In this document: one piece after another, positions 41,528-53,046 of the stretch
Position numbering within the stretch: position 1 is the first letter of the stretch
How the letters are laid out: every line of letters begins with the position of its first letter
From: Xanthostigma xanthostigma
Lineage: Eukaryota; Arthropoda; Insecta; Raphidioptera; Raphidiidae
Reading direction: 5' to 3'
Assembly (NCBI GenBank): GCA_963575645.1
Contig: OY754468.1
Location: 9,796,001-9,860,000 of the forward strand
DNA length: 64,000 nucleotides
The notes under the pieces: model-generated
The model's input: the letters and a program-made list of their open reading frames with translations, nothing else
Databases searched by the model: none
What the model was told of the DNA's origin: nothing
Position numbers and translations under genes: made by a program

Positions 41528-41971
41528 TTTAAACAGAATTTCTTAAGGTTTTTTAGTCTTCGGCTGCTTAAATTGTATCGAGATACCGTTTGTGCGGACA
41601 CTCAGTATAGACACTTCTTTTTCACTGCATAGACAAGCGAAATGGTTCAGCAGAACTACAGAACTGCTGATCTGAGCGGTTAAGTCTATAAAAGTGTTTG
41701 GAGAAAAATAGTTCGTAAACTGTCGGAATATCTAAAATGAAAATATTCTATATAGTTACATTATTTTAAATACAGTCTACTTTTTACCCGACTACGTCCT
41801 ACATTAGGGCAGAAAAATAGGGAGCCATAATTATTATTATTTTTATTCTGCTTGAAATTGGGAAACTAAGGTTACCGAGGGGTTATATCCCATGATGATA
41901 TTAAAGTACTCATTGTGGCCGATATTTTGACGTCATTTTTATTTATTTATATTTAATTTATTTATTTATAC
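41528..41971. other. Unannotated stretch
   Basis: No feature recognised. Confidence 0.4.
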
Positions 41972-42172
41972 TAATATTATAAAGAGGTAAAGTTTGTAAG
42001 TTTGGATGTCGGAGATAATCTCCGAAACTACTCATCCGATTTCAAAAAAAATGTTCACCAATATTTAGAATGGACCTTCAGGATGGACATAAGCTATCTA
42101 TATATTAAAATAAAAGCGCTTTTCGTGGAGACCAATTTTGCAACGTAAGTCGACGAAAAAACGGTTAAGCGA
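41972..42172 (-). repeat. RTE-like 3' tail, family A
   Basis: TACTAATATTATAAAGAGG to CGTAAGTCGACGAAAAAAC, lacking the outermost part. Confidence 0.75.
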
Positions 42173-42182
42173 ATGCATTTAA

Positions 42183-42550
42183 TATATAGTATACTAGCGA
42201 TCCCGCCCGGTTTCACCCGGGTACAAAAGAACGAATGGGAGGGAGGAGAGACATGACTGCGCACATTCATCTTAGTTTACCGAGAAGAATGTTGTGTCCA
42301 AATTTCATGATGATCGGAGTTACCGTTCAAAAGTTTTTGTCGGACTGACAAATTTTAAGTTACATTTAGCAACATTTTTCATTGATGCTCCGCTCCTATT
42401 TGTCGTAGCGTGATATTATATAGCCTATAGCCTTCCTCGATAAATGGGCTATCCAACAAAAAAACATTTTTTTCAGTAGTTCTGAGATTAGCGCGTCCTA
42501 TCAAACAAACAAACAAACTCTTCAGCTTTATATATTAATATAGGTAGATA
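42183..42550 (+). repeat. RTE-like 3' tail, family B, fullest copy
   Basis: Runs from TATACTAGCGATCCCGCCC through GGTTTCACCCGGGTACAAA, GAGTTACCGTTCAAAAG and TGATGCTCCGCTCCTATT to CAAACTCTTCAGCTTTATA. It serves as reference for the truncated or split copies. Confidence 0.75.
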
Positions 42551-43796
42551 GATTCGTGGTTCAACAAGTTTTCATTTGACACCCTTCACGATGCCCTTGA
42601 ATTTTTTTCCTCATTTTCGGATTTACTTCTTGAAATTAACCCCCAGAATCAAAATTCAACTTTTTATACTTCACGTATGTATTTGGACCACCAATCACCA
42701 TACTCTATCTCGGTACCTAATGGAATTTTTTTTATGTCAATTAATAGTTACAGAGAAAATCGCCTTTGAACGGAGGGCCATCGAACTTCGAAGTGATTTC
42801 ATAAATGTACTAAAATTGACCAAAGATACACATACTTTGTCTTCCTAATAGATACATAGGACATCTGACGGTGGGCTTTCCGTCTATAATAATTTTGAAT
42901 AATATATTATTTAAAACGGAACACCTCTGTAGATACTGTATTTATATTTTTTGATTATGCAACCCTAGGTCTATCTCAGTAACGAATATCACAGAACAGC
43001 TCTCGGAATATTAACACGAAAATTACGTAATTGATTGTCAATACTTTTAAGAAACTAAGAGGTCATGCTTCTCTTAATAGTATTTATTGCACGTTTGAAC
43101 TAGTATGTTGTGATTTAGTGATTATTTTCTTGTGTGGATTAATTGCGTGCTCTTCATGCTATAACTTATAAAACTTATATACTATGGTGTGAAGTTAAAT
43201 TTTTTTTAAGCTTTATAACGTTTTCTGAACAATTTACGTAATATATTTCTAAAACATATTGTGTTTGTTCATTGAAAAATATATTCGATATATTTTTTGG
43301 TTATCCGTTGTCGACAAATAAGCATCACGTCCGGCTTACAGCACGAAATGAAGGTCAGTATCTATTGTTTACTTTAAAGGTTCAATTTCTATTTGTTTGC
43401 TATTATTAAAAAAAATGGCATGGCAATAATCCCATCACTAATCTCTTTATAACAAATTCTGTCATGATTTTGTTGCTAAAAATACATACTAAAGTCGTAA
43501 AATGTTATTTAAAACAAAAAAAACTACATGTGTATACCTATCGGCGATGCAGTTTTTATTTTAATGCCATATAATGGCGGATATGACGTGACTCGCCATT
43601 ATGCATCTATTATGTTAATTGAACGGTCTACATAATAATTTCATGCTGTTATACAAAATATTCTATTTTATTTCCTATTTATGTAAATTACTTCGAATTT
43701 AACATACAATCTGTGTTCACAACACAAAACTACTTATGTCGAATTTTTGGTAATATTTCATATATCAACACTATAATATTTAATCAGTCTTATGGC
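42551..43796. other. Unannotated stretch
   Basis: About 1.2 kb with no element or gene recognised; the 90-codon frame at 42576 lacks motifs. Confidence 0.4.
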
Positions 43797-44349
43797 CATA
43801 TTCACCGAACGTAAGTAGTTATTTATTCGGTTCATTTGTTCTTTAGGTAGCTATTCTTTCGAATAAATAGCGATAATTTAATTCATCAAACATAATTATG
43901 TGTACTGCAGGTATTTTATACTGTCTTACTTCCAGGGTATAAATATTTATTCGCCTGATAAAATAATAATGACCGCCACACAGATAATAATACCTAACCT
44001 ATAAATACGGTTGCTCTTGTGAATTTATTTATTGTTGTTTATTAACCTTTTGTGAAGTGTATAGTTGTAAAACATCAAAGTTAGTGGAAGTTTTGTGTGC
44101 AATTGGGTTAGGGTATTTTGTAAAACTTTCTTTTTGACGTTTACATTAACGCCATCGGTCGGATTTTTTAGGTTGAATGTCAAAATATTCAACAGAAAGA
44201 GCAAAGAATATAGTACGGTGTGTATTTATTCTTTAACTAACTTTTCTACCTGATATTTTGCTTGGTGAATTGAAAGTAAATTTTATTCTAACGAATAAAT
44301 TTGTTCGAAGATCAGTAACTTCTGTCTTTAATAGTGTTCGATGAATATG
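43797..44349 (+). mobile_element. Repeat E, uninterrupted copy, 553 bp
   Basis: Ends CATATTCACCGAAC and GTTCGATGAATATG are inverted. It shares its interior with 30569-31275 and 60330-61244. Probably a non-autonomous DNA transposon; superfamily unknown. Confidence 0.65.
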
Positions 44350-45230
44350 AACATTAATCATCGTCTTATGATTGTAACATATTATTAATTATGTATTTAT
44401 TCAATTATTCCCTACGCATTTTTTTCTAACTAGCGACCCGGTCCGGCTAGTTAGTTTCCAATACAACTTGTGTCTGAAAATCATGGTATCGAAAGTTCCA
44501 AGCTTATCAAAAATGCCACTATCTAAATTTAAAAAAAAATAAAGAATTCTTAATTGCTAAATGTTATTAATTATTATAATAATCACGATTTCTTGAATGA
44601 CCAAATTGTACAATTTTAACCTGTCTTTGTGTATTTTATTAATTTGATTACTGACTTTTTGTATACCGTACTTATGGTCACACACAAACAATAAACATTC
44701 TATTCTAAGCACTCGTGGAGATATGTATGATCTAATGGGATTTTCAGACCCAAGTTGTATTATAAACTTTTTTCATCATCAAATGACTGATTCATTCCGC
44801 CCAGTTAGAAACAATTTCACCGACAGCCATTTTCCCATGTATTTGGTGCGGGGTCGTTTATCGAATTAGGCTCAAGAGATGGCTACACGTCAAAAAGTGT
44901 TGAAAAAACACAGTTTTACGTTTGTTAGTTGATGGATACTTTTTTAGAATTCATATTATAACACATAAGAATTAACAAGGAACAACAGCTGTAGAGATAA
45001 CTTTGATATGTTTGTGTTCCCGAAGCTCTTTTCTCCGTTTACACACGTTGTTATATTACGAATTAAATCACAGAAGAGGATTTCGTGAATGGGAAAGTTC
45101 TTATCCGTAATCCGTAGTGTAAGCTTACCTTCACAACACCTTACTGCTGTATACTTACTACACACGTAGGGAGCATGAATTGTGTCCCCCCCTGTCTTTT
45201 ACCATTCCAACTCCACAAGTTTGGAATGGT
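44350..45230. other. Unannotated stretch
   Basis: Contains only a short RTE-like scrap near 44435 (ACTAGCGACCCGGTCCGG). Confidence 0.4.
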
Positions 45231-45428
45231 AAATAGGTCAAAATTTACATTACACAATTTTACAATATTTTTTCGTTTTGCGGTTCCACGAATGGTAAAT
45301 AGGTCAAAATTCACATTTCAAAATTTTACAATATTTTTTCGTTTTGCGGTTTCACGAAAGCCAAATAGGTCAAAATTCACATTTCAAAATTTTACAATAT
45401 TTTTTCATTTTGCGGTTCCACGAATCCA
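45231..45428 (+). repeat. 66-bp tandem repeat, three units
   Basis: Units start at 45231, 45297 and 45363 with AAATAGGTCAAAATT. The same unit occurs once in repeat C copy 3 near 6362. Because 66 is a multiple of three, the stretch is stop-free in one frame (86 codons) without being a gene. Confidence 0.85.
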
Positions 45429-46125
45429 AAAATAACATATTTTTGGAAAAATTATGTGCGTCTGTTTGTTTGTGAAAACGGATGAGTGGATTGAAACCAA
45501 GTTTTGGAAGGATGTTTGATATGAAGCCTGTAATGTTTCGGGGGACAATCAGCGCATACGCAGAAGAGATATATTATGCTATAACGTTTTTTAATTTATA
45601 ATAAGGGTATACTTTTTAAATCGATTTATTATTCAATTTATTGTTGCAAGAGTTTTGAATAAAATTTTTTTTGAACTTTATAGTTTCGGAAATATTTTGA
45701 AAATAAAAAAAATCAATTATTCTTTTATTCTGAAGATTTATCAAAAAGAAATTAGTTAAGTGTCAAGAATGCTTTGGTTTATTTTTATATGACGTGATAA
45801 CATATTATCTAGGTAGCGAATAGCAAATATCATAATATTTAATTCTAGCCGATACCTGGGTCATCGCAAGCGTTAACGTAAATTTTATAGTTAGGGAGCT
45901 GACGAGCAAAATAAATCATGTCGTTCCAACTTTCTGCCGCCTGGTACATAAGCTATCTAAGTAATTTAGAGCATTTTTTTCTTATAAGATATATAGGCGG
46001 AATCCGGATCTATTTTACACGCTTTATTATTAACTTCACTTGTAAGTTTGTATGTATGTATGTTTGTTTGGACTACAGCAAGTGGTTTATTACTGTAGTA
46101 TAATATGCCAGCACTGTAACTACAG

Positions 46126-46190
46126 TGGTTAGTCGTGCGGTCTAAGGCACGGGTCTTCGCTGACGTCAACTCTCGGAATCCCGTCCACGC
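46126..46190 (+). pseudogene. tRNA-like relic
   Basis: GTGGTTAGTCGTGCGGTC and TAAGGCAC resemble the A box/D arm of a class with long variable arm (Leu/Ser type). CTCGGAATCCCG is a damaged B box. It is not a working tRNA and may be the head of a SINE. Confidence 0.5.
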
Positions 46191-46249
46191 CGAAAAAAAA
46201 ATTGTTTTCTTTTCGGCAAATTTTTGACAATAAATCGAACTAAAAAGTG

Positions 46250-46548
46250 GAAAATAAATATAGTTTAAAAGTAACTAAAAAACACGCTTTATATCGAACT
46301 AAAAAGTAAAAAATATTTTTTTTAAATAAGCTTAAAACAATAATGAGTAAAAAATACTAGTATTATTGTGAAAAAGCGTGGGGCGCTTGATGTACGAAAA
46401 TGTGGAACAAAGCGCCCCACGCTTTTTTGACAATAATACTAGTATTTTTTATTCATTATTGTTTTAAGCTTATATAAAAAAAAAATATTTTTTACTTTTT
46501 AGTTCGATATAAAGCGTGTTTTTTAGTTTTTTTTTTAAACTATATGTA
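46250..46548. repeat. Long hairpin with GCGCCCCACGC stem tip
   Basis: Arms 46250-46386 and 46411-46548 pair over about 135 bp around a 24-base loop. The stem tip AGCGTGGGGCGCTT is GC-rich, whereas the rest of the arms is AT-rich. No target duplication seen. Confidence 0.8.
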
Positions 46549-46805
46549 TTTATTAAGATAAAGGGAATAAGAAATGTCGAAGATGGTAGAAAATTCTTTA
46601 AAAAATTTCTGGCGCTTTGTTTTCATGTTCTGTAAGAGCCAAATGACCGGAAAATACCAACAGCAGAAATTTTTGACCAATAATTTGCACCCTTCCGACG
46701 ACATGTTTTTTTTTGCGCGTCAGCTCTCTATTATTTTCTTTAATATATTACGTCAAATGTCAATATTTTTGAAGCTGGAATTGTTCTAGCGCTGAAATTT
46801 TTTTA

Positions 46806-48730
46806 CCAAATTAAAAAAGAGGGTTAATTCGATGCGTTTCGATTGGAATATGCCGTTTTCTGTAAGCATTAGATGAGGTCTTGTCAGATAGGACTGCCGT
46901 TAAAAATGGCCTCTGCTGATTTCTTAAAATTGACTGTCTCAGCGCTATTTTCGATTTTGTTTGTTTTTAATAAAAAATGTTTGTTATTGTACATTTCAAT
47001 TTTGACTTGAAGAAATTCAAAAATATCTTTGTTTAAAAAAATGAATGATGGGGGGGGGGGGCAATTTTGACGCGCACTGTTATATAGATACCGATGTTTT
47101 AATAATGACAACAACACACAACAGACTTCCAGAAAATATATTATTATGTAACACGATTTCTTTTTCGTATCAAAATGTAAAAAATTTAAGTTTTTCATTT
47201 TTGCGAGAACTCTCCTTAATGTTTTTTTTTTTATTTAAAATGAAAAGTAGCGTTAATATATCATATTTAGATGCTACTCGTGTGATAGGTACTTGTAAAT
47301 ACAAGCGCGTAGATTTTTTTCTGGGGGGGGGGGGGTAAAGCAAAAAAACATTTTATTAATATCGCACAAGAATACTCACGAAGGAAGGTGTCAAGCTAAA
47401 TATTAATTCCCAACCTAATTTTACAAATTCCTTTTCAAAAAGTATTTCTAAATTTTATTTTTTAGCCAGGTATTCATATTATTTTCAGTTTTATTATTTT
47501 TTTATTATAATCCTGGGAGGGACGCCTGTGTGTACATACTTCATATCTTATATGAACAGTGTCCGCCATAATCAACAATCAAAAAGTAAAACCATATTGC
47601 AATAATTTGTGAGTCCCGTAGGGTCGACCCACGTATTAAAGTTTGTTAATTTTGCACAGTGTAGGTATATTATTTCTCATACTTAAACAAAAAATCCAGG
47701 TCGCAGTGCCAAACCCTGCCGACAATATAGTGTATTTGATATTATGTGAACTTAACCCTTTTGTTTTTGGACAAAATAAAAATTTTAACCCCTTAAAATA
47801 CTAAGTGCAATATTATTGTTAATCAAACATTTTGCAGCCAATTAAATACACCCTTTAGTATGTAAATCCATATCCACAAAGCAGCGTTTTCATAACATTT
47901 TTTAAGTTCGGTCCTGTCGGGCCGATTTTATTTAAATTTTAGCTGCACATTTTATTAATCACTGAAGGGTTAAATTTCAAATTTCAAATGATCTTTCGAT
48001 ATTTTTGGGCCCCAAAAGATTTTTCCGATTGTTAATATTTAATCTGACTTGAATCTAGTTGTTAGAGTTTCACCTATTTTGATTTTAAAAATTTTACCCC
48101 CACTCATTGTCTCAAAGATCCCCCACTATCTTATGTAATTTTAGCATTCAGTATTGTTTGGCAAGTCAAAGTGGTATGACGTGAGTCGTAACTTCGGCTA
48201 CGTCACAAAAAAACAAAAATTTAAGAAGAAATACAATTAATTTTGTTAAAACTTAATATTGTAATTAAACTATTTTATTAACATCAAAAAGTGTCATTAT
48301 TTAAAACACTAGTATTTGATCATTGGAGCTTGTTTACAACAATCGCAAAAATTATCTTTCAGAAGAACTCTAAAATCTAGCGATGTGACAAACTTGCTGA
48401 AGCAACCTAGTACTGTTGGGTAGGGAATGAAATAACCTTTCATTTCATAAAAAATTGATTAAATAACATGATGAGGGTATATTAATAACGCTACCTGCTT
48501 ATACCTGGCAACTTCACAGTTTTGCTGCCGAAAAAAGTAGGCAACCTCTATTTTTCCAATTCCTTGTGTCATATTCTCTCAGCTAATGCTAGATTTTTAT
48601 GATTAACAAATCGGGGAAGTTGGTCCAAAAAAGTTAATTAGAATTTATTTTATTTAACAGCATCGGTACGCGATTTAGCTAAGCAACCCATTTGAAATTT
48701 ATCAATGAATATATTATCTAATGTATAATC
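46806..48730. other. Long unannotated stretch with two G tracts
   Basis: No gene recognised in almost 2 kb. There are a 12-base G run at 47050-47061 and a 13-base one at 47323-47335. The 104- and 97-codon frames on opposite strands at 46884-47338 overlap these tracts and lack protein character. Confidence 0.45.
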
Positions 48731-48732
48731 TT

Positions 48733-49350
48733 GTGATGTGTCCACATGACTTTTTTTATTGGGAGCTGACTCCGTGCGCTCCGCTCACTAAAAAGAGTCG
48801 CTCAGAGGGAGTCGTTTAAAGGAGCGACACTAGACAGTACGCATTACACAAGAGTGCAGACTGCAGAGGTGTGAACTGTCATCATGCATGATCAAGAGTC
48901 ACTTAGCATTGCACAGCACAATACACACACTCAGCTCTGAACTCATTTTCATTTGATTCTGATCTTAATATATTATTCGCATTTCGGATAAACTGTAAAG
49001 TATAATAAAAGCATAACAATAATAATGTTTATTGTTACAATATTATATCTTTGTCAACGACGTCAATGTGAATGGTTTAAATCACTGTAAGCTTAGTAGT
49101 ATTACACTTACAGTGTGTCATTCAACATTAAATGACTCAGCAAATTTAACTCCGTACGTGCAAAGTTCACTAGTGACTCTGGGGCCTGTGCTGTGTGCGC
49201 TCTATAAATGTGTGCATACAACAATACAGTATAGCTCAGCACAGAGCAATGGCGCTCGTAGTGAGTCATTCACAAAAAAAGAACGACCCGCTCCGAGAAG
49301 GGAGCCATTCATTATCAACGACTCGCTCAGGAGCGACACATCACTAATGC
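48733..49350. mobile_element. Non-autonomous hAT-type transposon, copy 2
   Basis: About 90 percent like 34478-35090 along its whole length, with GTGATGTGTCCACATGAC at the left and GCGACACATCACTA at the right. No matching octamers flank it, so the target duplication has decayed or the copy moved by recombination. The 137-codon frame beginning at 49032 runs past its end and is not a gene. Confidence 0.85.
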
Positions 49351-50230
49351 ACGTGAATTTTTCTATAACGAGTTTCATGATATTATTTTTCTTTACGTTT
49401 TTCCAAGAAATAAGCACACAGACATTGCACGTGAACAACTCTTAACAGATGTTATTGGAATTACATATTAGTGTTTTGAAGTGTAGTAAAAGTGAGATAT
49501 CCATTAGTTACGAAATTAGATCACAGATCCATTAACTGGAAGTGAAAGATGAAAGCTGAATTGAAATAAGTTCGTGTTAGGTTATTACTGACTCGACTCC
49601 CTTCGTTCAACTGACACTACAAAAGCCAGGCATCGTGTCTTCAAATTTCCGCTCCCCGGATTGTACTTATATTACTCTCGTTAAAATTGCTCGGGGGAAT
49701 TATATGGTTTATATGTTATACTTATAACATTCCAAATTTTAATTTGGAGGTGGAAATATGGTTAAAAAATATTTTTCTGTTGTTTATACAAGCATCTAAT
49801 AAACATGAAAATATTGAAAATTATAAAAAAAATAGAAAAATCATTTTTAAAAGATAAAGTAAAGATAAAGTAAAATCGATACTGATCGCTTCTAAATTGT
49901 ATTCAGTCGAGGAATATTTTAAAATAACTTTTTAAAAAAATTTTATATTATATCTGTAAATTTTGTATTTTGCTTTGACAAACTCTCATCTATGATGTTA
50001 AATGGAGTAAATCAATGTTATTATTATTATTATTATTTTTTTTTTACCCCGTATTTTCTGCTCCAAATTAAAATTAGAAATGTTGGTAGTTCCGGAAGGT
50101 GAGACTTTTTGTTGAAAATTTCCGACTCTTTTAGAAATTTTTGTGATTTCAGATATCTGCAATAGTTTTTGAGATATTCGCAAAAAACCAAACCCCTCTT
50201 TCTTTTAACTAAAATGTTTATTATCAATTT
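49351..50230. other. Unannotated stretch
   Basis: No feature recognised except an ATT run near 50020-50036. Confidence 0.4.
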
Positions 50231-50410
50231 TGTAGACAACGTCTATACAGTGGCCAAAGGATCCAGAAAAACGCAATTACAGATATTAAATTTGCATTTA
50301 TTGACTAACGTTTCGAAGGATTTACCTTCATCCTCAGAGATAAATGCAAATTTAATGTCTGTAATTGCGTTTTTCTGGATCCTTTGGCCACTGTAGACGT
50401 TGGCTACTAA
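50231..50410 (-). mobile_element. Fold-back built on a complete hammerhead-like core
   Basis: The arms 50231-50300 and 50341-50410 pair over about 70 bp. The 40-base centre, read on the minus strand, is a hammerhead core. The arms continue helix I directly, so the transcript of either end would fold as one long stem capped by the ribozyme. The sequence of the arms is unrelated to the other fold-backs of this type in the window. Confidence 0.7.
50295..50345 (-). ncRNA. Type I hammerhead ribozyme-like motif (best example)
   Basis: Minus strand: CTGAGGA, one extra base, helix II GAAGG/CCTTC with a five-base loop, then GAAA. Helix III is AC/GT closing GTTA, with C as cleavage base (complement of 50303). 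Helix I begins with one pair, a bulged C, then GCATTTA with TAAATGC. All invariant core bases are present. The one departure is an extra U between the core and helix II, which the other copies share. Confidence 0.65.
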
Positions 50411-51119
50411 TTTTTGGATCGCTTGTTCTTTACTTACTTTAAATTAATGTTTATAACTATTGCAATTTTTTCGTCGCCTACATCAATTTTTTTAAAAAGT
50501 TTCTAGATGTCATTTCGAATCGAATGACACCAGGATCATAAATTTTTGGTGAAGGCGGACTGGAATTCATCAAAAAGAGACATGTGAACCAGACTACAAG
50601 TTGAATTTACTTTTCATATTTTGTTTCCTTCAGTCCATTAGTGGGCTTAATAATTGTATGATTTTGAGAGTCACGGAATTATCTGAGTTTACCTCAGGCT
50701 CTAGTAAGGATAAATCAGCTTTTGATTGAAACAAACATAGTGTATATAGAGTTTCGCCACAACACGACGCTCCACGAACAAAGCGTCTAGTATTTAATAC
50801 AACAAACAGCTCTATCCTTCGGGACAGAATTTATCGCGGTTGCTCCGGAATTTGTTTGTATACATCACGTAAAATGCTATCGGCACACTTTAATTGCCAT
50901 CTTGTTTGCTGCCCTGTACAAATGGCGGAAAACAAAAGCTGTACAATGCTCCATCTCTTTTATTGTACGCTTTTCGAATGTCGTTTGTTTCGAATGAAAT
51001 GATAAGCACACCACTAAAAGCAATTGGCCCATAGATGGCAGGTAAAATTTGATCGTACTGACAACTACCGGTCAGAATCTCAACTCACAAATTATATAGT
51101 CATTTTTATGAAAATAATT
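50411..51119. other. Unannotated, partly less AT-rich stretch
   Basis: 50740-51000 looks single-copy, with AATTGCCATCTTGTTTGC and ACAAATGGCGGAAAAC, and has neither inverted ends nor a reading frame. Possible unique or regulatory DNA. Confidence 0.35.
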
Positions 51120-51660
51120 TTTTCTTCATACTTCGGACGTAAGAACGCTTATTAATTACATAAAAACATAGATAAATTCCAAGCAAGAAGCTGAGGTTAT
51201 ACGTAAAAACACGAATGACAGTTGTTCGCGACTATTAGCAAAAATGTAATAGAGTGGCTATGGAAACGACATCTAAACAATAGTTGATTGGTTGTTATTG
51301 TCTTTACTGCCACCCGAACGTACGTACTTCCCGCACTGGTGCGTGTAATTCCACCAAGGAGTAAATGCTAGACTTTCTGCCTTACAATTGACGCCGAAAG
51401 TGTGTACTTTCGATCGTGGTATGAAGAAAAAAAATTATCTATCAACTGTTTTCTAGATATCGTTTCCATAGTAACTCTATTACATTTTAGCTAATAGTCG
51501 CAAACAGCTGTCGTTCGTGCTTTTACGTATAACCTCAAAGCTGCTTGTTTAGAATTTATCTATGTTTTTATGTAATTAATAGGTAATTAATTAATTAATG
51601 AAATTAATAAGCGTACTTTCGATCGAGGTATGAAGAAAAATTGTATACACCACCCTGGCA
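51120..51660. mobile_element. Fold-back element with 170-bp arms
   Basis: Arms 51120-51290 and 51437-51625 are inverted (TTTTACGTATAACCTCA and its complement). The loop and right flank carry GTACTTTCGATCGWGGTATG, and ATTGTATACACCACCC follows, as also at 59715-59960. Confidence 0.7.
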
Positions 51661-51739
51661 GAAGGTTTGGAAGCCTTGAACTGCGCGTTATGAATTTTAA
51701 TGTTAAATTATTTTATGTTTTTAATTTTATGACTTTTTA

Positions 51740-51865
51740 CTAGACATTTTTAAGGTCCTGAAGAAGGCATGAATTTCTGCCGAAACGTTGACGATTAAAT
51801 GTTGTTCTAGTGAATAAAAATTGTTTTTATATTTAGCCTTGTATCCCGTATAATTTTATCATTTA
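51740..51865 (+). repeat. Single-ended Penelope-like unit with hammerhead-like motif
   Basis: CTGAAGA at 51758-51764, an extra A, helix II GGCA/TGCC, and GAAACGTTG from 51782. The downstream part (GTTCTAGTGAATAAAAATTG, TAGCCTTGTATCCCGTATA) equals the right arm of 31029-31255. The inverted left arm is absent, which shows the un-inverted form of that family. Confidence 0.55.
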
Positions 51866-51911
51866 AGATTAAAGTAAATAATTTTAAAATGGGTGAAGTC
51901 GGACTGGGCCA

Positions 51912-52142
51912 ATAGTTTGGTCCGGTCCGACTTCACCCAAATTTGTAGATTGCCACCGTTTTTTCGTCGACTTACATTGCAAAATTGGAAAGCGCTTTTA
52001 TTTTAACGCGATAATATATAGCCTATGTCCAATTTGAAGGTCCATTCTAAATATTGGTGAAAGAATTTTTCAAATAGGTGCAGCGGTTTCGGAGATTATC
52101 CTCCACATACACACAAATTTGCACTCTCTCTTTATAGGTACA
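51912..52142 (+). repeat. RTE-like 3' tail, family A
   Basis: Complete from GTCCGACTTCACCCAAATT to ACTCTCTCTTTATAGG. Confidence 0.75.
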
Positions 52143-53038
52143 GGTGTCGCTGTCGCTTTTTTTCACTATCGCTTTTCATTTGTTTAAAAAATTAAACCAG
52201 GGTTGAAAATAGTCGAGCCTGTAGCAATGGCGTTGTTTGTATGGCGTTCTTTGTGTAAGATATTTTATAAATAGGTATCTGTAAGTATATAAAAGAATCA
52301 AGAAAAGAAACAACTTACTTTAAAGATGTTGTGAAGCGAACACTGCGACTTTAAATGTCTAATGTCAAATGTCAGGAACAAAAAAGCTCACCTGAAGTAA
52401 AATATGTTGATTCTAAACAATAGCGTATTATTTATACATGATGTATAAAAATAGATTGTATGTACTATATTGCCGCTTTCAGCCAAAAAGACGTATCGTA
52501 TTTTAGAGTTTGCTATCTGCCGACCAGAAAATTTGGTTTGATAATGATCTGAAATTATAAAAATGTATCTCTGCAAAGGTCACATGTGACATATAACGCT
52601 AATTTTTTTGCTAATTTTAGTAATTATATCAAGCTAATTATAGACAAGACGGCATTTTAATGTTTATAATACGTTTCATTAACCATATCAAGTTTGACAT
52701 ATGTAATTTGACTTAAACAGCGAAAAGTATCTGAAGATGCTGTTATATAGACAACGAAACGTTCACAAAAAGGTGTTATATAATTGTTGATATCTCAAAA
52801 TTGATTATATTATGCTGTACTTTCAACGTTTTAGCTTAGGACGGTAGTATCCTGCCGAAAGATTTAATCCTCTGGAGTTATTTAGATTCTCTTTGCGAAG
52901 ATTTTTTGTACACTTAAGTGTTTCAAAAACGAGAAGAAACTATTTGAATTTTCTTTGTTTCCAAACATCACATATTATACGGTGCCTTGGCTGATCTCAG
53001 AATCAGTGAATCTGTTCCAAGGAAATACGGAATTATCT
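52143..53038. other. Unannotated stretch with one hammerhead-like scrap
   Basis: CTGAAGA at 52731-52737 and GAAACGTTC at 52756 enclose an imperfect helix II. Nothing else was recognised. Confidence 0.4.
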
Positions 53039-53046
53039 GTCGAGGG

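Larger units (their letters stand above)
45893..46727. mobile_element. Terminal-inverted-repeat element with a tRNA-like relic and a long hairpin
   Basis: GGAGCTGACGAGCAAAAT at the left and the matching GCGCGTCAGCTCTC at the right pair over about 30 bp, extending to CATGTCGT. It splits repeat C. Its interior holds 46126-46190 (tRNA-like) and 46250-46548 (hairpin). Confidence 0.6.
45231..46805 (+). repeat. Repeat C, copy with triplicated left block and an insertion
   Basis: After three 66-bp units comes the normal repeat C order (GAAACCAAGTTTTGGAAGG, CATACGCAGAAGAGATATA), then the element 45893-46727, then the repeat C end (AATGTCAATATTTTTGAAG, TTGTTCTAGCGCTGAAATT). Confidence 0.7.

Noticed and set aside
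45175-45435. Small protein with 22-residue repeats
   Set aside because: The repeat is a DNA-level 66-bp triplication of a non-coding block that occurs singly elsewhere; the frame is open only because 66 is divisible by three.
46884-47338. Frames of 97-104 codons on opposite strands
   Set aside because: They overlap each other and the G tracts, and have low-complexity composition.
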